A DNA stretch of 55,278 bases from Silicimonas sp. Its GTDB lineage: Bacteria > Pseudomonadota > Alphaproteobacteria > Rhodobacterales > Rhodobacteraceae. Under the pieces are notes generated by a model. That model searched no databases. It saw nothing but the letters and a program-made list of their open reading frames with translations, and was not told the DNA's origin. The translations under genes were made by a program, and so were the position numbers. Of the stretch, positions 16,554-25,434 are shown piece after piece. The stretch lies in contig JAJDVJ010000149.1 of the NCBI GenBank assembly GCA_022826205.1, positions 1 to 55,278 on the forward strand. The letters are read 5' to 3'. The first letter of the stretch is position 1. The number at the start of each line of letters is the position of its first letter.

Positions 16554-16859
16554 CTATGAGTGCATCCCGGGTTCATTGCATGAAACGCTTTTGGAAGTGG
16601 CACTCAGCATGGCGCGCAGGCGGTCCGCCTCTACGGCGAATCCGCCTTCGCCAAGATCCGTGCCAGCCTTTCGATCCCAGTATCCTGCGTTGAAGCGGTC
16701 ACCCTCGATGCGGTGCAGCAGCGCATGGATCGCGTCGAAGATCGCCTCTCCTTCATGAGCCTGCGCAATCTGATGAGCCCTGTCCCAACCCGGACCGGTC
16801 TTGAAACCGGCCTCGGAGATCAGGCGGAGAGCTTCGGCTGCTTCAGCTTCAACGGACAT
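16554..16859 (-). CDS. Conserved small protein of unknown function (101 aa)
   Basis: The 101-residue product contains AHQIAQAHEGEAIFDAIHALLHRIEGDRFNAGYWDRKAG, a pattern I recognise as recurrent in small alphaproteobacterial proteins of unknown role. It is soluble and helical, with no signal peptide. It is divergent from the SDR gene by 90 bp. No function is assigned. Confidence 0.6.
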   Translation of the reverse strand: MSVEAEAAEALRLISEAGFKTGPGWDRAHQIAQAHEGEAIFDAIHALLHRIEGDRFNAGYWDRKAGTDLGEGGFAVEADRLRAMLSATSKSVSCNEPGMHS

Positions 16860-16949
16860 GATCGCCAGCTATCATGGAATTGATGGTCTCTCCACTCTTT
16901 CGTCCCGAGGGCCAGGATGGTAGGCGCAGGAAAACAGCGGAGGATTGCC

Positions 16950-17729
16950 ATGGATCTCGGAATTGAGGGAAAGCGTGCGCTGGTCTGCGCCTCGTCGAAG
17001 GGCTTGGGCCGGGGCTGTGCCGAGGCATTGGCCGAAGCCGGAGTGGGCCTCGTGATGAACGCGCGCGGTTCGGATGCGCTCGAAGCCGCCGCAGATGAAA
17101 TTCGAGCGGCACACGGCGTTGACGTGACGACCGTTGCAGCCGACATCACGTCCGATGATGGGCGTGAAAAGGTGCTCGCCGCATGCGGGACGATTGACAT
17201 ACTGGTCAACAACGCGGGCGGGCCACCGCCGGGCATGTGGCATGACTGGGAACGGGACGATTTCATTTCCGCCCTCGACGCCAACATGCTCACGCCGATT
17301 GCCCTGATAAAGGCCCTTGTGCCGGACATGATGGAACGGGGCTGGGGACGGGTCGTGAACATCACGTCGCAATCAGTGCGTGCACCGATTGGCGTTCTGG
17401 GCTTGTCGAATGCCGCACGCACCGGCCTTACGGGCTACGTGGCGGGCACTTCACGGCAGGTGGCCTCGACAGGCGTCACGATCAACAACCTCCTGCCAGG
17501 CATACACGCGACGGATCGAGCAGATTCCCTGGACGGAGGCGTGGCCAAGGCTGAGGGCATATCCCTGGAAGAGGCGAGAGCCCGTCGAGAGGCGACAATT
17601 CCGGTCCGGCGCTACGGCACTCCACAAGAGTTCGGGGCCGCATGCGCCTTCCTCTGCTCGCAGCATGCAGGCTTCATCGTTGGCCAGAATTTCCTGCTCG
17701 ACGGAGGTGCAACGAACCTGACCGTGTAA
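16950..17729 (+). CDS. SDR-family protein with altered catalytic motif
   Basis: This 259-residue Rossmann-fold protein has the NAD(P)-binding motif ASSKGLGRG (14-22) and NNAG (87-90). The conserved Ser is kept (NITSQS, S140). The YxxxK pair is not: the aligned segment reads LSNAART, putting Ser at the Tyr site and Arg157 at the Lys site. Similar LSN-AR variants exist among FabG-like SDRs. Normal Tyr-based reduction is therefore doubtful, and the protein may use another acid or bind without catalysis. The start MDLGIEGKRALV fits the fold; the upstream ATG adds an unrelated tail. Confidence 0.82.
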   Translation: MDLGIEGKRALVCASSKGLGRGCAEALAEAGVGLVMNARGSDALEAAADEIRAAHGVDVTTVAADITSDDGREKVLAACGTIDILVNNAGGPPPGMWHDWERDDFISALDANMLTPIALIKALVPDMMERGWGRVVNITSQSVRAPIGVLGLSNAARTGLTGYVAGTSRQVASTGVTINNLLPGIHATDRADSLDGGVAKAEGISLEEARARREATIPVRRYGTPQEFGAACAFLCSQHAGFIVGQNFLLDGGATNLTV

Positions 17730-17821
17730 TCGTCAGCGAAGCGAAGGCTTGTCGATGCGGCAGCGCATTGCTATCCCGCCTTAATTCCTAGGGCTTTGCT
17801 CGGAATTAGGAAAGGGCCGCC

Positions 17822-18910
17822 GTGGAAGACAGTTTGGATGGCTTGACGATCGAGGGATTGACCCGCCGTCTCGGTGGACGGACCGTCGTGTCCGACGTGT
17901 CCCTCAGGGTGCGCCCCGGCCAGGTCACATGCCTGCTTGGTCCGTCGGGCTGTGGCAAGTCCACGACGCTGCGGCTGATTGCCGGCGTCGACCGCCCCGA
18001 TGCCGGTCGGGTTCTTGCTGACGGGGTGGTGTTGTCTGACAAGGTCCGGCATGTCCCGCCAGAGAAACGGCGCATCGGCCTGATGTTCCAGGATTTTGCG
18101 CTTTTCCCGCACATGACGGTGGCTGAGAACATTGCCTTTGGCCTGAAAGGAACGGCTCAGGAAAGAAGACATCGCGTGGCAGGCATGCTGGAACGGGTAC
18201 GGCTTGCCGGGTTTGGCGATGCATATCCAGATCAGTTGTCAGGCGGCGAGCAGCAGCGCGTGGCGCTGGCACGAGCCTTGGCGGCACGGCCCCGGATCAT
18301 GTTGATGGACGAGCCGTTCTCGGGACTGGATGACCGTTTGCGAGATGGCATCCGGGACGAGACACTCGATATCCTGAAGGACGAGGTTACCGCCGTCGTG
18401 CTGGTCACCCATGACCCCGAGGAAGCGATGCGGATGGCCGACGAGATCGCGTTGATGCGGAATGGGCGCATCGTACAGAGCGGGGCCCCTTACAACATCT
18501 ACAACGCACCCGTTGATCGTGATGCAGCTGCCTTCTTCAGCGATGTCAACGTGATCTGCGGGACAGTCAAAGGCGCATTGACGGATACGCCGTTTGGCGA
18601 GTTCCTGATTCCCGGGGTTCCAGACGGAACGGAAGTCGAGATCGTCATACGTCCGCAGCACCTGAGAATTGACTTTGACCGAGGCGGCAAGGGGCCGAAT
18701 CCGACCCGGGAGGATGGTGTCGCGGCAAAGGGCAGCGTCGTCCGCGCAAGATACATGGGCAATGAGAGTCTCGTCGAGTTCCGTATGGAGCATGACGGTT
18801 CGATGCTGACCGCGACTGTGCCGTCAGTCTTTCTGCCAAGACCGGGCACGCAGCTCTGGCTCATGATGCGGCGGAGACGCTGCCTTGTATTTCCAAGAGA
18901 AATGTCATGA
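17822..18910 (+). CDS. ABC transporter ATP-binding protein, FbpC/PotA type
   Basis: This 362-residue ATPase has Walker A GPSGCGKS (40-47), signature LSGGEQQRVALARAL, Walker B IMLMDEPFSGLD and the H-loop LVTHDPEEAMRMAD. A C-terminal TOBE-like regulatory domain (about 240-360, with EIVIRPQHLRI and VRARYMGNESLVEFRM) marks it as a ferric-iron, spermidine or sugar importer subunit. No binding protein or permease lies next to it, so the partner genes are elsewhere or the subunit is shared. The frame opens with GTG. Confidence 0.88.
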   Translation: MEDSLDGLTIEGLTRRLGGRTVVSDVSLRVRPGQVTCLLGPSGCGKSTTLRLIAGVDRPDAGRVLADGVVLSDKVRHVPPEKRRIGLMFQDFALFPHMTVAENIAFGLKGTAQERRHRVAGMLERVRLAGFGDAYPDQLSGGEQQRVALARALAARPRIMLMDEPFSGLDDRLRDGIRDETLDILKDEVTAVVLVTHDPEEAMRMADEIALMRNGRIVQSGAPYNIYNAPVDRDAAAFFSDVNVICGTVKGALTDTPFGEFLIPGVPDGTEVEIVIRPQHLRIDFDRGGKGPNPTREDGVAAKGSVVRARYMGNESLVEFRMEHDGSMLTATVPSVFLPRPGTQLWLMMRRRRCLVFPREMS

Positions 18911-19140
18911 CCATTGCCTGGATTGGCTTGCGAAATCTCAGACCCGATCACGAGTGACGCCATCCCACCCTCGTGCGCGCCGCGGCAATTGCGACCGAAG
19001 GGTCACCACTGCGAATGTGACATTGCCTTTCCGTGCTCGACGCCAGTGTTGGTTTATCAAACCACGGTCACTGGTCGATGAAGCGCACTTGAACAAGGTC
19101 CCGCTGCGTAGTGCTTCGCCTCCAGCGGTGCCCAGTCAGT

Positions 19141-19989
19141 TCATCCGGTGTCAACCTCGATCAATATGCGGCAATGGTCACTCGATCCCCACTCTTCGAC
19201 CTCGTTGAGGGCGCGCACCGTCACACTTTTGTGGAATCCACGTGAGGCAAAGGCATAGTCGAGCTGGTCCCTGGCTTCGGCTGCGGATTTTCCGGGCGGG
19301 CAAAAGGTCGGGACGTTTCGCGTGTCTTGCGGAACATCGGCTGGCGTTGTGCAGGCCTGCCGACCGTTCGGGGCCTGAGGTCCAAGGAACTCCAGACCGA
19401 GTGCCTTGAAGCGGTCCCACACCGTGCGCTCGCGTTCGGGCAGCGACAGGCATTCGCCTGTCGCACCGTAGAACATGTTAAGGTCGCCCGCAGCAAGTAT
19501 GCGATGCTTTGCCGGATTGACGTGACCAATGAAGGCGGAGAGATCCGACAGGATCCGGTGGGCCGAAACGTCGGAAGCGCCATTCCACGAACTACGGGTC
19601 GATGGGTGAGGCTTCATCCACCGCGCATACATGGACACGGCGCGAAATGCTGCTTTCGGTCGGCCTAGCGGCGTCACTTTCGCGGCCGCAATGGTCCCGA
19701 TACCACTCACACCGATGGCATCCGCTCCCAAGTCGCTAATGGGCGGAACCTCGCGGAAGCTCTCAACCTTGACCCGGTCGGACAGCGGAAGGACGAGTGG
19801 CCAGCGGTCATAGAGATGCCGGTTCCAAAACTCGTGATCCTCGGCCTGAATCATGCCCACCAAATCACCGGGCGGGCTTCCCGCTTCCTGCAACAGCGCG
19901 ACATCGACCTTCTCCCGGCGCGCCATCTCATGCAACTCACGCCAAGGCTTATCGCGCTTGCCGATGTTCCAGCTCACTAACCTGATCAT
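19141..19989 (-). CDS. Endonuclease/exonuclease/phosphatase-fold protein
   Basis: This 282-residue protein has the EEP (exonuclease III-like) fold. The motifs WNIG (N8), LLQEAG (E35), LAAGDLNMFYG and the final SSDHC provide the metal and catalytic residues. Such enzymes cleave phosphodiesters in DNA, RNA, lipids or small molecules. It has no signal peptide and no operon partner, so the substrate is open. Confidence 0.8.
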   Translation of the reverse strand: MIRLVSWNIGKRDKPWRELHEMARREKVDVALLQEAGSPPGDLVGMIQAEDHEFWNRHLYDRWPLVLPLSDRVKVESFREVPPISDLGADAIGVSGIGTIAAAKVTPLGRPKAAFRAVSMYARWMKPHPSTRSSWNGASDVSAHRILSDLSAFIGHVNPAKHRILAAGDLNMFYGATGECLSLPERERTVWDRFKALGLEFLGPQAPNGRQACTTPADVPQDTRNVPTFCPPGKSAAEARDQLDYAFASRGFHKSVTVRALNEVEEWGSSDHCRILIEVDTG

Positions 19990-20504
19990 TCGGCGGCCCC
20001 TCCATTCTCATCAACGATTGTCCTGGCGTCCCAACATGCAGATGTGCAATCGTCTTCGACTGCCGCAACCGTCCTTCAGTTCTCATCTCCCTGCCACGCA
20101 AGCAAGTGACAGTGCACTCGGTGAGTGGCAGTAACGTGTGAACTGCCGCGACCACTGCGGCTGATGTCGGCGCGCGGCGCGCCTTTCTCGCTTCTATCGC
20201 TGGGCAGGTCGCGCCTGACGCGCACAGAGATTGCGACCCGGTCGTCTCGCTCATTCGTGACGACGACATCAATCCGTTTCGGCATCTGCAGTTCCGTTCG
20301 ACAAGTTCTTGCAGATGCGCAGATGCATCATCGTCGCCTTGCTCCATGCCGAGTTTTTCTTGTCGCACCTGCCCAATTCGCGGCATGACCAAGGCTGCGA
20401 TTGCTGGCCCATGTGTCAGGGAATCGGTCTGGAATCCCGATTTGCCGCTTTCACTTGGCGACTCCCTCACCTACATAGCTCTCGACAGACAGGGGAGTAA
20501 GTCA
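19990..20504. other. 515-bp stretch without a convincing gene; tat promoter region
   Basis: Short frames on both strands overlap and none has recognisable motifs. One minus-strand segment, [19 protein letters not shown], looks protein-like but breaks into other frames, so it may be a remnant. The last 100 bp must hold the tatA promoter; AGGGGAG at 20490-20496 is the tatA ribosome binding site. Confidence 0.4.
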
Positions 20505-20762
20505 ATGTTCAACAACATCGGCCTTCCAGGCCTTCTCCTTATCGCCGTTGTCGTCCTGATCCTGTTCGGACGGGGCAAGATCACGTCACTGATGGGCGAG
20601 GTCGGCCGGGGAATCACTGCCTTCAAGAAGGGTGTCGAGGAGGGCAAGGAAGAAGTTGAGGACGCAATCGAGGACAAGGCGGCATCGGTGGCACGCGACG
20701 TAACGCCCGAAGAAGCAAAGGCCGCGGACACGAAAGAGTCCAAGGACGAAGCCAAGATCTAG
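20505..20762 (+). CDS. tatA: Twin-arginine translocase subunit TatA
   Basis: This 85-residue protein forms the size-variable pore of the Tat export system for folded proteins. It has one N-terminal membrane helix ([20 protein letters not shown]), an amphipathic helix beginning at the conserved FGRGKI hinge, and an acidic, Lys-rich tail. The start MFNNIGLPG was chosen for the SD AGGGGAG and family alignment; the long upstream frame is not part of the gene. It leads a tatABC operon. Confidence 0.95.
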   Translation: MFNNIGLPGLLLIAVVVLILFGRGKITSLMGEVGRGITAFKKGVEEGKEEVEDAIEDKAASVARDVTPEEAKAADTKESKDEAKI

Positions 20763-20777
20763 GGCGGTTTCCGAACC

Positions 20778-21275
20778 ATGTTCGATCTGAGCTGGGGTGA
20801 ACTTCTTGTCGTCGGCGTTGTCGGGCTGATCATTCTGGGTCCGCGAGACCTGGTGGGAATGTTTCGGACGCTTGGCCGTTTCGTCGGCAAGGCGCGGCGA
20901 ATGGCTCGCGAGTTTCAGCGCGCCATGGAGGATGCAGCTGACGAGGCCGGAGTGAAGGATGTGGCCGACAACCTCAAGGGAGTCACCTCGCCGTCGAGGG
21001 CGGGCCTTGACACGCTCAATCAGGCGGCGAAGCGATTTGAGGACTGGGACCCAACCAAGCCGTCCAAGAAGGCCAAGGAAATAGGACCCGAGACGGAAAA
21101 GCTCTCCGAGGAACGCGCGGAGGCGGCCCGAAAGATCCGGGAATACTCGACAGAGAAGGCTGCTGCGGCGCGGGCCGAGGAGAGCAAATCCGCCGAGACC
21201 AAGGTTGAACCGGAAGCCGAGGTATCGGAGCAGGAACCGGAACCGTCCGAGTCCAGGCCTGGAGACCGCGCATGA
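20778..21275 (+). CDS. tatB: Twin-arginine translocase subunit TatB
   Basis: This 165-residue protein is the substrate-receptor partner of TatC. It begins MFDLSWGELLVVGVVGLIILGPRDL, with the conserved Glu in the helix and the Gly-Pro hinge. A long amphipathic helix (FVGKARRMAREFQRAMEDAADEAG) and a highly charged, Glu-rich tail follow. The last four bases overlap tatC as ATGA, so translation is coupled. Confidence 0.95.
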   Translation: MFDLSWGELLVVGVVGLIILGPRDLVGMFRTLGRFVGKARRMAREFQRAMEDAADEAGVKDVADNLKGVTSPSRAGLDTLNQAAKRFEDWDPTKPSKKAKEIGPETEKLSEERAEAARKIREYSTEKAAAARAEESKSAETKVEPEAEVSEQEPEPSESRPGDRA

Positions 21276-22219
21276 GCGAAGTCGAAGACGAAGAACAAGA
21301 CGAGGTCGAAAGAAGTTCGGCACCGCTTCTCGAGCATCTCGCGGAGCTTCGAACGCGCCTGGTCCGATCGGTCCTGGCCTTGGTCGTCGGCATTGTGGCG
21401 GCCTTCGCAGTGTCGGAGCCAATCCTGCAATTCCTGCTCGGGCCGATCGAGGCGACGCTGCGCGAACTTGGCGACCCTTCACCTACAATGCAATACACCA
21501 GCCCGCAGGAGTACCTCTTCACGCTGTTCCGGATCTCGATGGTCTTCGGGTTCGCCCTGGCCTTTCCGGTCATTGGTCATCAGATGTGGCGCTTCGTGGC
21601 GCCGGGGCTCTATCGAGCCGAAAAGTCGGCCTTCCTGCCCTTTCTCATCGCCTCCCCGGTGATGTTCCTGCTGGGCGCATCATTTGCGCAATACATTGTC
21701 ACGCCATTGGCGATGAACTTCTTTCTCGGCTTCGCAGATGTTTCGTCAATCTTTGCCAATCTCCTCTCCGGTGCGGTCGGCAATCTCCCCGACTCCGCCG
21801 CAATCGTTCCCGAGACCCAGGAAGGCGTGAAGATCACGTTCTTCGGGAAGGTGAACGAGTCGCTCGACATCACCCTCAAGTTCATCATGGCGTTCGGATT
21901 GTGCTTTCAGCTGCCCGTGCTCCTGACGCTTATGGGGAAGGCCGGCCTTGTGTCGGCACGCGGCCTCGCGCAGGTCAGGAAATACGCGATGGTCGGGATA
22001 CTTGTTCTCGCCGCCCTGGTGACACCGCCCGATGTCATCACGCAGTTGATCCTGTTCACGGTCGTCTACGGCCTTTACGAAGTCTCGATCCAGCTCGTGA
22101 AAGTCGTCGAGAAAAAACGCGTCGAGAAGCTCCGTGAAGAAGGCATTCTCGGCGAGGACGAAGAACTCTATCCCGAATTCGAGGATGATGACGGGGATGA
22201 AGAGGGCGCGAAGGCGTGA
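21272..22219 (+). CDS. tatC: Twin-arginine translocase subunit TatC
   Basis: This 315-residue, six-helix membrane protein recognises twin-arginine signal peptides. Family motifs include LLEHLAELRTRLVRS at the N-terminus, SPQEYLFTLFRIS, the conserved GLYRAEK and FGLCFQLPV. The N-terminal 15 residues and the C-terminal tail are unusually acidic (EDEELYPEFEDDDGDEEGA), as in other alphaproteobacterial TatCs. Confidence 0.95.
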   Translation: MSEVEDEEQDEVERSSAPLLEHLAELRTRLVRSVLALVVGIVAAFAVSEPILQFLLGPIEATLRELGDPSPTMQYTSPQEYLFTLFRISMVFGFALAFPVIGHQMWRFVAPGLYRAEKSAFLPFLIASPVMFLLGASFAQYIVTPLAMNFFLGFADVSSIFANLLSGAVGNLPDSAAIVPETQEGVKITFFGKVNESLDITLKFIMAFGLCFQLPVLLTLMGKAGLVSARGLAQVRKYAMVGILVLAALVTPPDVITQLILFTVVYGLYEVSIQLVKVVEKKRVEKLREEGILGEDEELYPEFEDDDGDEEGAKA

Positions 22220-22351
22220 AGGAATTGCGCATCGGTGCCAGCTTGAACAGATTCCGGGCAACGCCCAGACCAGCGTGGCGTCCCTTGCGCCCATGCACGT
22301 CTGCGACAGTTCAGAACAGGTCCAGGCGAACATCGCGGAGGCAGCCGCACC

Positions 22352-23215
22352 ATGAGTGACGCCACGCAGCAAAGCGATCGCCTGGAGCGCATTGCGGCCG
22401 CATTGGAAAGGATCGCTCCTGGGTCGGTCGAGGCGCCGGACTTTTCCGGTGCGGATGCATTCGTCTGGCATGTCTCTCCGGATCGTCTTGTGCCCGTGAA
22501 CGAGGTCAACCGCATAGGCATCGAGTTGCTGGTGGGCATAGACAGGGCGCGCGACATTCTCCTGGAGAACACGCTGCAGTTCGCGAAGGGTTTCCCGGCG
22601 AACAACGCACTTCTTTGGGGCGCACGCGGCATGGGCAAGTCAAGCCTTGTGAAGGCCGTGCATGCAGCCGTGCAGGAAGACAGGCACGAGTTGAAGATCG
22701 TCGAGATCCAGCGCGAGGACCTGCCGTCGGTCGGACGCCTCCTCGGCTACCTCAGGGGTGCCGACGCACGGTTCCTGCTCTTTTGTGACGATCTTTCGTT
22801 CAGCCATGACGACCATCATTACAAGTCGCTGAAGGCCGTGCTTGACGGAGGGATTGAGGGGCGACCGGACAACGTCATCTTCTATGCCACGTCGAACAGG
22901 CGCCATTTGATGCCGCGTGACATGATAGAGAACGAGCGTTCGACGGCAATTCTCCCTTCGGAGGCAGTAGAGGAGAAGGTGTCGCTGTCGGATCGATTCG
23001 GACTTTGGCTAGGCTTTCACCCCTGCAGCCAAGACGAGTACCTGGCCATGATCCGCGGGTATTGCACCGCTTACGGCATCAAGATCGACGATGACACGCT
23101 GCACGCCGAAGCAATCGAGTGGCAGGCCACGAGAGGTGCGCGCTCGGGTCGGGTCGCTTGGCAGTATGTCATCGACCTGGCAGGACGGAAAGGCGCAAGA
23201 ATTTCGGCCAGATGA
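22352..23215 (+). CDS. DUF815-family ATP-binding protein
   Basis: This 287-residue AAA-type ATPase of unknown role belongs to the DUF815 family. The P-loop GARGMGKS is at 90-97, Walker B is FLLFCDDLSF, and a sensor segment FYATSNRRHLMPRDM follows. DRFGLWLGFHPCSQDEYL is a strong family marker. It lies 132 bp after tatC on the same strand. The tat-DUF815 neighbourhood may be only positional. Confidence 0.85.
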   Translation: MSDATQQSDRLERIAAALERIAPGSVEAPDFSGADAFVWHVSPDRLVPVNEVNRIGIELLVGIDRARDILLENTLQFAKGFPANNALLWGARGMGKSSLVKAVHAAVQEDRHELKIVEIQREDLPSVGRLLGYLRGADARFLLFCDDLSFSHDDHHYKSLKAVLDGGIEGRPDNVIFYATSNRRHLMPRDMIENERSTAILPSEAVEEKVSLSDRFGLWLGFHPCSQDEYLAMIRGYCTAYGIKIDDDTLHAEAIEWQATRGARSGRVAWQYVIDLAGRKGARISAR

Positions 23216-23241
23216 TTCCAAAGGCAACTCAGGGAGTCGGT

Positions 23242-23688
23242 CTATTTCCTGAAGTTGTCGAGCTTGACGATTTCGGCCTCGCTTTCCTGCGTTTCGGTCG
23301 GTTCGAGCTCCATTGGAATTGGCGCAGGATCCTCTTCTCCGGTTTCGAAGCGGATCCCAAATTCGACCGAGGGGTCCACGAAAGTGAGAAGCGAATCGAA
23401 CGGGATGTAGAGCGGTTCCGGAACGTTTCCGAAATTCAGCGTCACCGAGAAGCCTTCGTCGGTCACTTCAAGATTTTCGAACCAGTGCTGGATGACGATG
23501 GTCATTTCCTTCGGATGACGCTCCAGAAGCCAGTCGGCCATTCTCGCGTCGGGATGCGAAGTGTCGAACGAGATGAAAAAATGGTGCTTGCCAGGCAGGC
23601 CGTTGGACGCCACCTCACGCAGCACTTCCTGGAAGAGGCCCCGCATCGCGCGGTGCATCAGGCTTCCGTAGTCAAGTGTTTCGGTCAT
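23242..23688 (-). CDS. sspB: SspB, ClpXP adaptor for ssrA-tagged proteins (alpha type)
   Basis: This 148-residue protein delivers tmRNA-tagged polypeptides to the ClpXP protease. It has the SspB fold (GKHHFFISFDTSHPDARMADWLLERHPKEMTIVIQHWFENLEV), a variable linker, and a C-terminal ClpX-binding tail ending IVKLDNFRK. The gene lies directly downstream of ssrA on the same strand, so the tag-encoding RNA and the tag-reading adaptor are neighbours. Confidence 0.92.
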   Translation of the reverse strand: MTETLDYGSLMHRAMRGLFQEVLREVASNGLPGKHHFFISFDTSHPDARMADWLLERHPKEMTIVIQHWFENLEVTDEGFSVTLNFGNVPEPLYIPFDSLLTFVDPSVEFGIRFETGEEDPAPIPMELEPTETQESEAEIVKLDNFRK

Positions 23689-23899
23689 CTCACGTTTCTC
23701 GATTACGTCTTCAGAATAGGGGATTCGGACTCAAAAGATAGGGACGACATTTCGAAGGAACGATCAATGCCGCCTGCAAGCGGCAATATTTGCGCTGCGG
23801 GAAGGCCAAATTTCTCCGCCGAAAATTGATGAATTCATGAACTCGTCGCAATTGCCCGATCGTGCTCATGGCAGTACAGCAGGAACCTGATCGTCTGCA

Positions 23900-24225
23900 A
23901 TTTGGAAGTGCCGGATTCTGTTGCCAGGTTCCGGCGGACCCCGCCTTGCGCGGCTAGGCGCAAGGACTTGAGTTTCGGTTATTCGCACCGCTTACGCAGC
24001 GAGAAGCACCGGAGCACGGTTGTCGTTGGCAACTATGCAGATTGGACCGATATCGGTGGTACCTCACCGAGACAAAGCAAACCCCTTTAGGCGTCCGTCG
24101 ATCCTGTTTCGGCCCCGTATTCCCTTCCAACGACAGGGATTTTGGTGGAGCCGCCGGGTACCGCCCCCGGGTCCGATCCGCTTATTGCGAGCGCGTTTAT
24201 GTCCATAGTTCCGTTTCCAGAACAC
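23900..24225 (-). ncRNA. ssrA: Transfer-messenger RNA, circularly permuted two-piece gene
   Basis: Read on the minus strand, the acceptor piece comes first and ends CGGCTCC-ACCA at 24142-24152, with the T-arm stem CCGGG/CCCGG just before it. After a 25-base spacer the coding piece begins at 24116 with GGGGCCGAAACAGGATCGACGG. GGGGCCG and CGGCTCC pair as a full 7-bp acceptor stem with one G-U pair, which confirms the permuted layout known in alphaproteobacteria. The tag frame at 24030-23992 encodes ANDNRAPVLLAA and a TAA stop. Downstream, CCTTGCGC/GCGCAAGG (23944-23965) is a perfect 8-bp hairpin. A possible -10 box, TATATT, lies near 24230. The outer ends are estimates. Confidence 0.93.
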
Positions 24226-24351
24226 TGCGAATATAAGGGGCACGAACCGGATTTGGAAGGGCTTTGTCGGTGATTTCAGTCGCGCACGGGTGGCCCTTCC
24301 CCTTGTGCGCGGCACACCCGAGAAGTTCGGGCAAATGAGCGGGAGCGTGAC

Positions 24352-25338
24352 ATGCGGGCACTGGTTGTCGAGAAGAACGAGGAAGGGCAGACATCTGCTT
24401 CGGTGCAGGAGATTGACGAGAATCGCCTGCCGGACGGGGACGTGACTGTCGCCGTCGAATACTCGACCCTGAACTACAAGGACGGTCTGTGCATTGGTCC
24501 GGGTGGGGGCGTCGTGCGAACCTATCCCCACGTTCCCGGTGTTGACTTCGCGGGCACAGTCGAGACGTCACAGGATTCACGCTATTCGCCTGGCGACAAG
24601 GTCGTCCTGACAGGCTGGCGTGTCGGTGAAGTGCATTGGGGCGGATATGCCGAAAAGGCGCGAATCAAGGCCGACTGGCTCGTGCCGCTGCCCGAAGGTC
24701 TCTCGCCTCGCCAGGCAATGGCGGTGGGAACGGCAGGGCTGACCGCCATGTTGGCGGTCATGGCCCTTGAGGATCACGGCCTTGCGCCGGGCAATGGCGA
24801 AGTCCTTGTGACGGGAGCTGCAGGCGGCGTGGGATCCGTGGCTACTGCGATTCTCGCGCAGTTGGGCTACGACGTTGCGGCCGTGACAGGACGTCCGGAG
24901 ACGGCGGGATACCTGACAAGTCTCGGCGCAGGCAGGATCGTTCCAAGAGAGGAATTGGCTGAGATCGTGAAGAGACCGCTGGAATCCGAGACTTGGGCAG
25001 GTTGCGTTGACGCCGTCGGCGGCGCGATGCTCGCCCGTATCCTCGGACAGATGAAATACGGTGCGTCGGTTGCTGCTGTCGGACTGGCCGCTGGCGCGGC
25101 CGTGCCAGCGACGATCATTCCGTTTCTCCTGCGTGGAGTGAATCTTCTCGGCATCGAATCGGTGATGCAGCCCACAAGAAACCGGCTCCGAGCTTGGAAG
25201 CGGATAGAACGTGACCTGCCGATGAACAAGCTGGAAGCGATGGTTCAGATGGCCAGCTTGGAGGACTTGCCGCAATTGGGTTCGGACATCCTGAAAGGCA
25301 GGGTCAAGGGCCGGGTCGTGGTGGACATCGGTGCCTGA
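24352..25338 (+). CDS. acuI: Acrylyl-CoA reductase AcuI / YhdH family
   Basis: This 328-residue zinc-free medium-chain reductase uses NADPH to reduce acryloyl-CoA to propionyl-CoA, in DMSP and 3-hydroxypropionate metabolism. Family markers are YSTLNYKDGL, PHVPGVDFAGTV, GWRVGEVHWGGYAEKARI and the nucleotide-binding GAAGGVGSVA. LLRGVNLLGIESVM is also typical. It stands alone upstream of the fab cluster. YhdH proteins often detoxify acryloyl-CoA without any linked DMSP genes. Confidence 0.92.
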   Translation: MRALVVEKNEEGQTSASVQEIDENRLPDGDVTVAVEYSTLNYKDGLCIGPGGGVVRTYPHVPGVDFAGTVETSQDSRYSPGDKVVLTGWRVGEVHWGGYAEKARIKADWLVPLPEGLSPRQAMAVGTAGLTAMLAVMALEDHGLAPGNGEVLVTGAAGGVGSVATAILAQLGYDVAAVTGRPETAGYLTSLGAGRIVPREELAEIVKRPLESETWAGCVDAVGGAMLARILGQMKYGASVAAVGLAAGAAVPATIIPFLLRGVNLLGIESVMQPTRNRLRAWKRIERDLPMNKLEAMVQMASLEDLPQLGSDILKGRVKGRVVVDIGA

Positions 25339-25434
25339 GTTTCAGTCACTGCCCCCTTTGCGGAACGTGATCCAGTCTCCGTGTTCCGGCGGAGCGCCGC
25401 ATTCCAGACTCGGTGCGGCTGCGAGGAGAAGCAA

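Noticed and set aside
16240-16758. Plus-strand frame of 172 codons.
   Set aside because: It runs across the conserved minus-strand gene at 16554-16859 and shows no domain; the unshared part is too short to support a gene.
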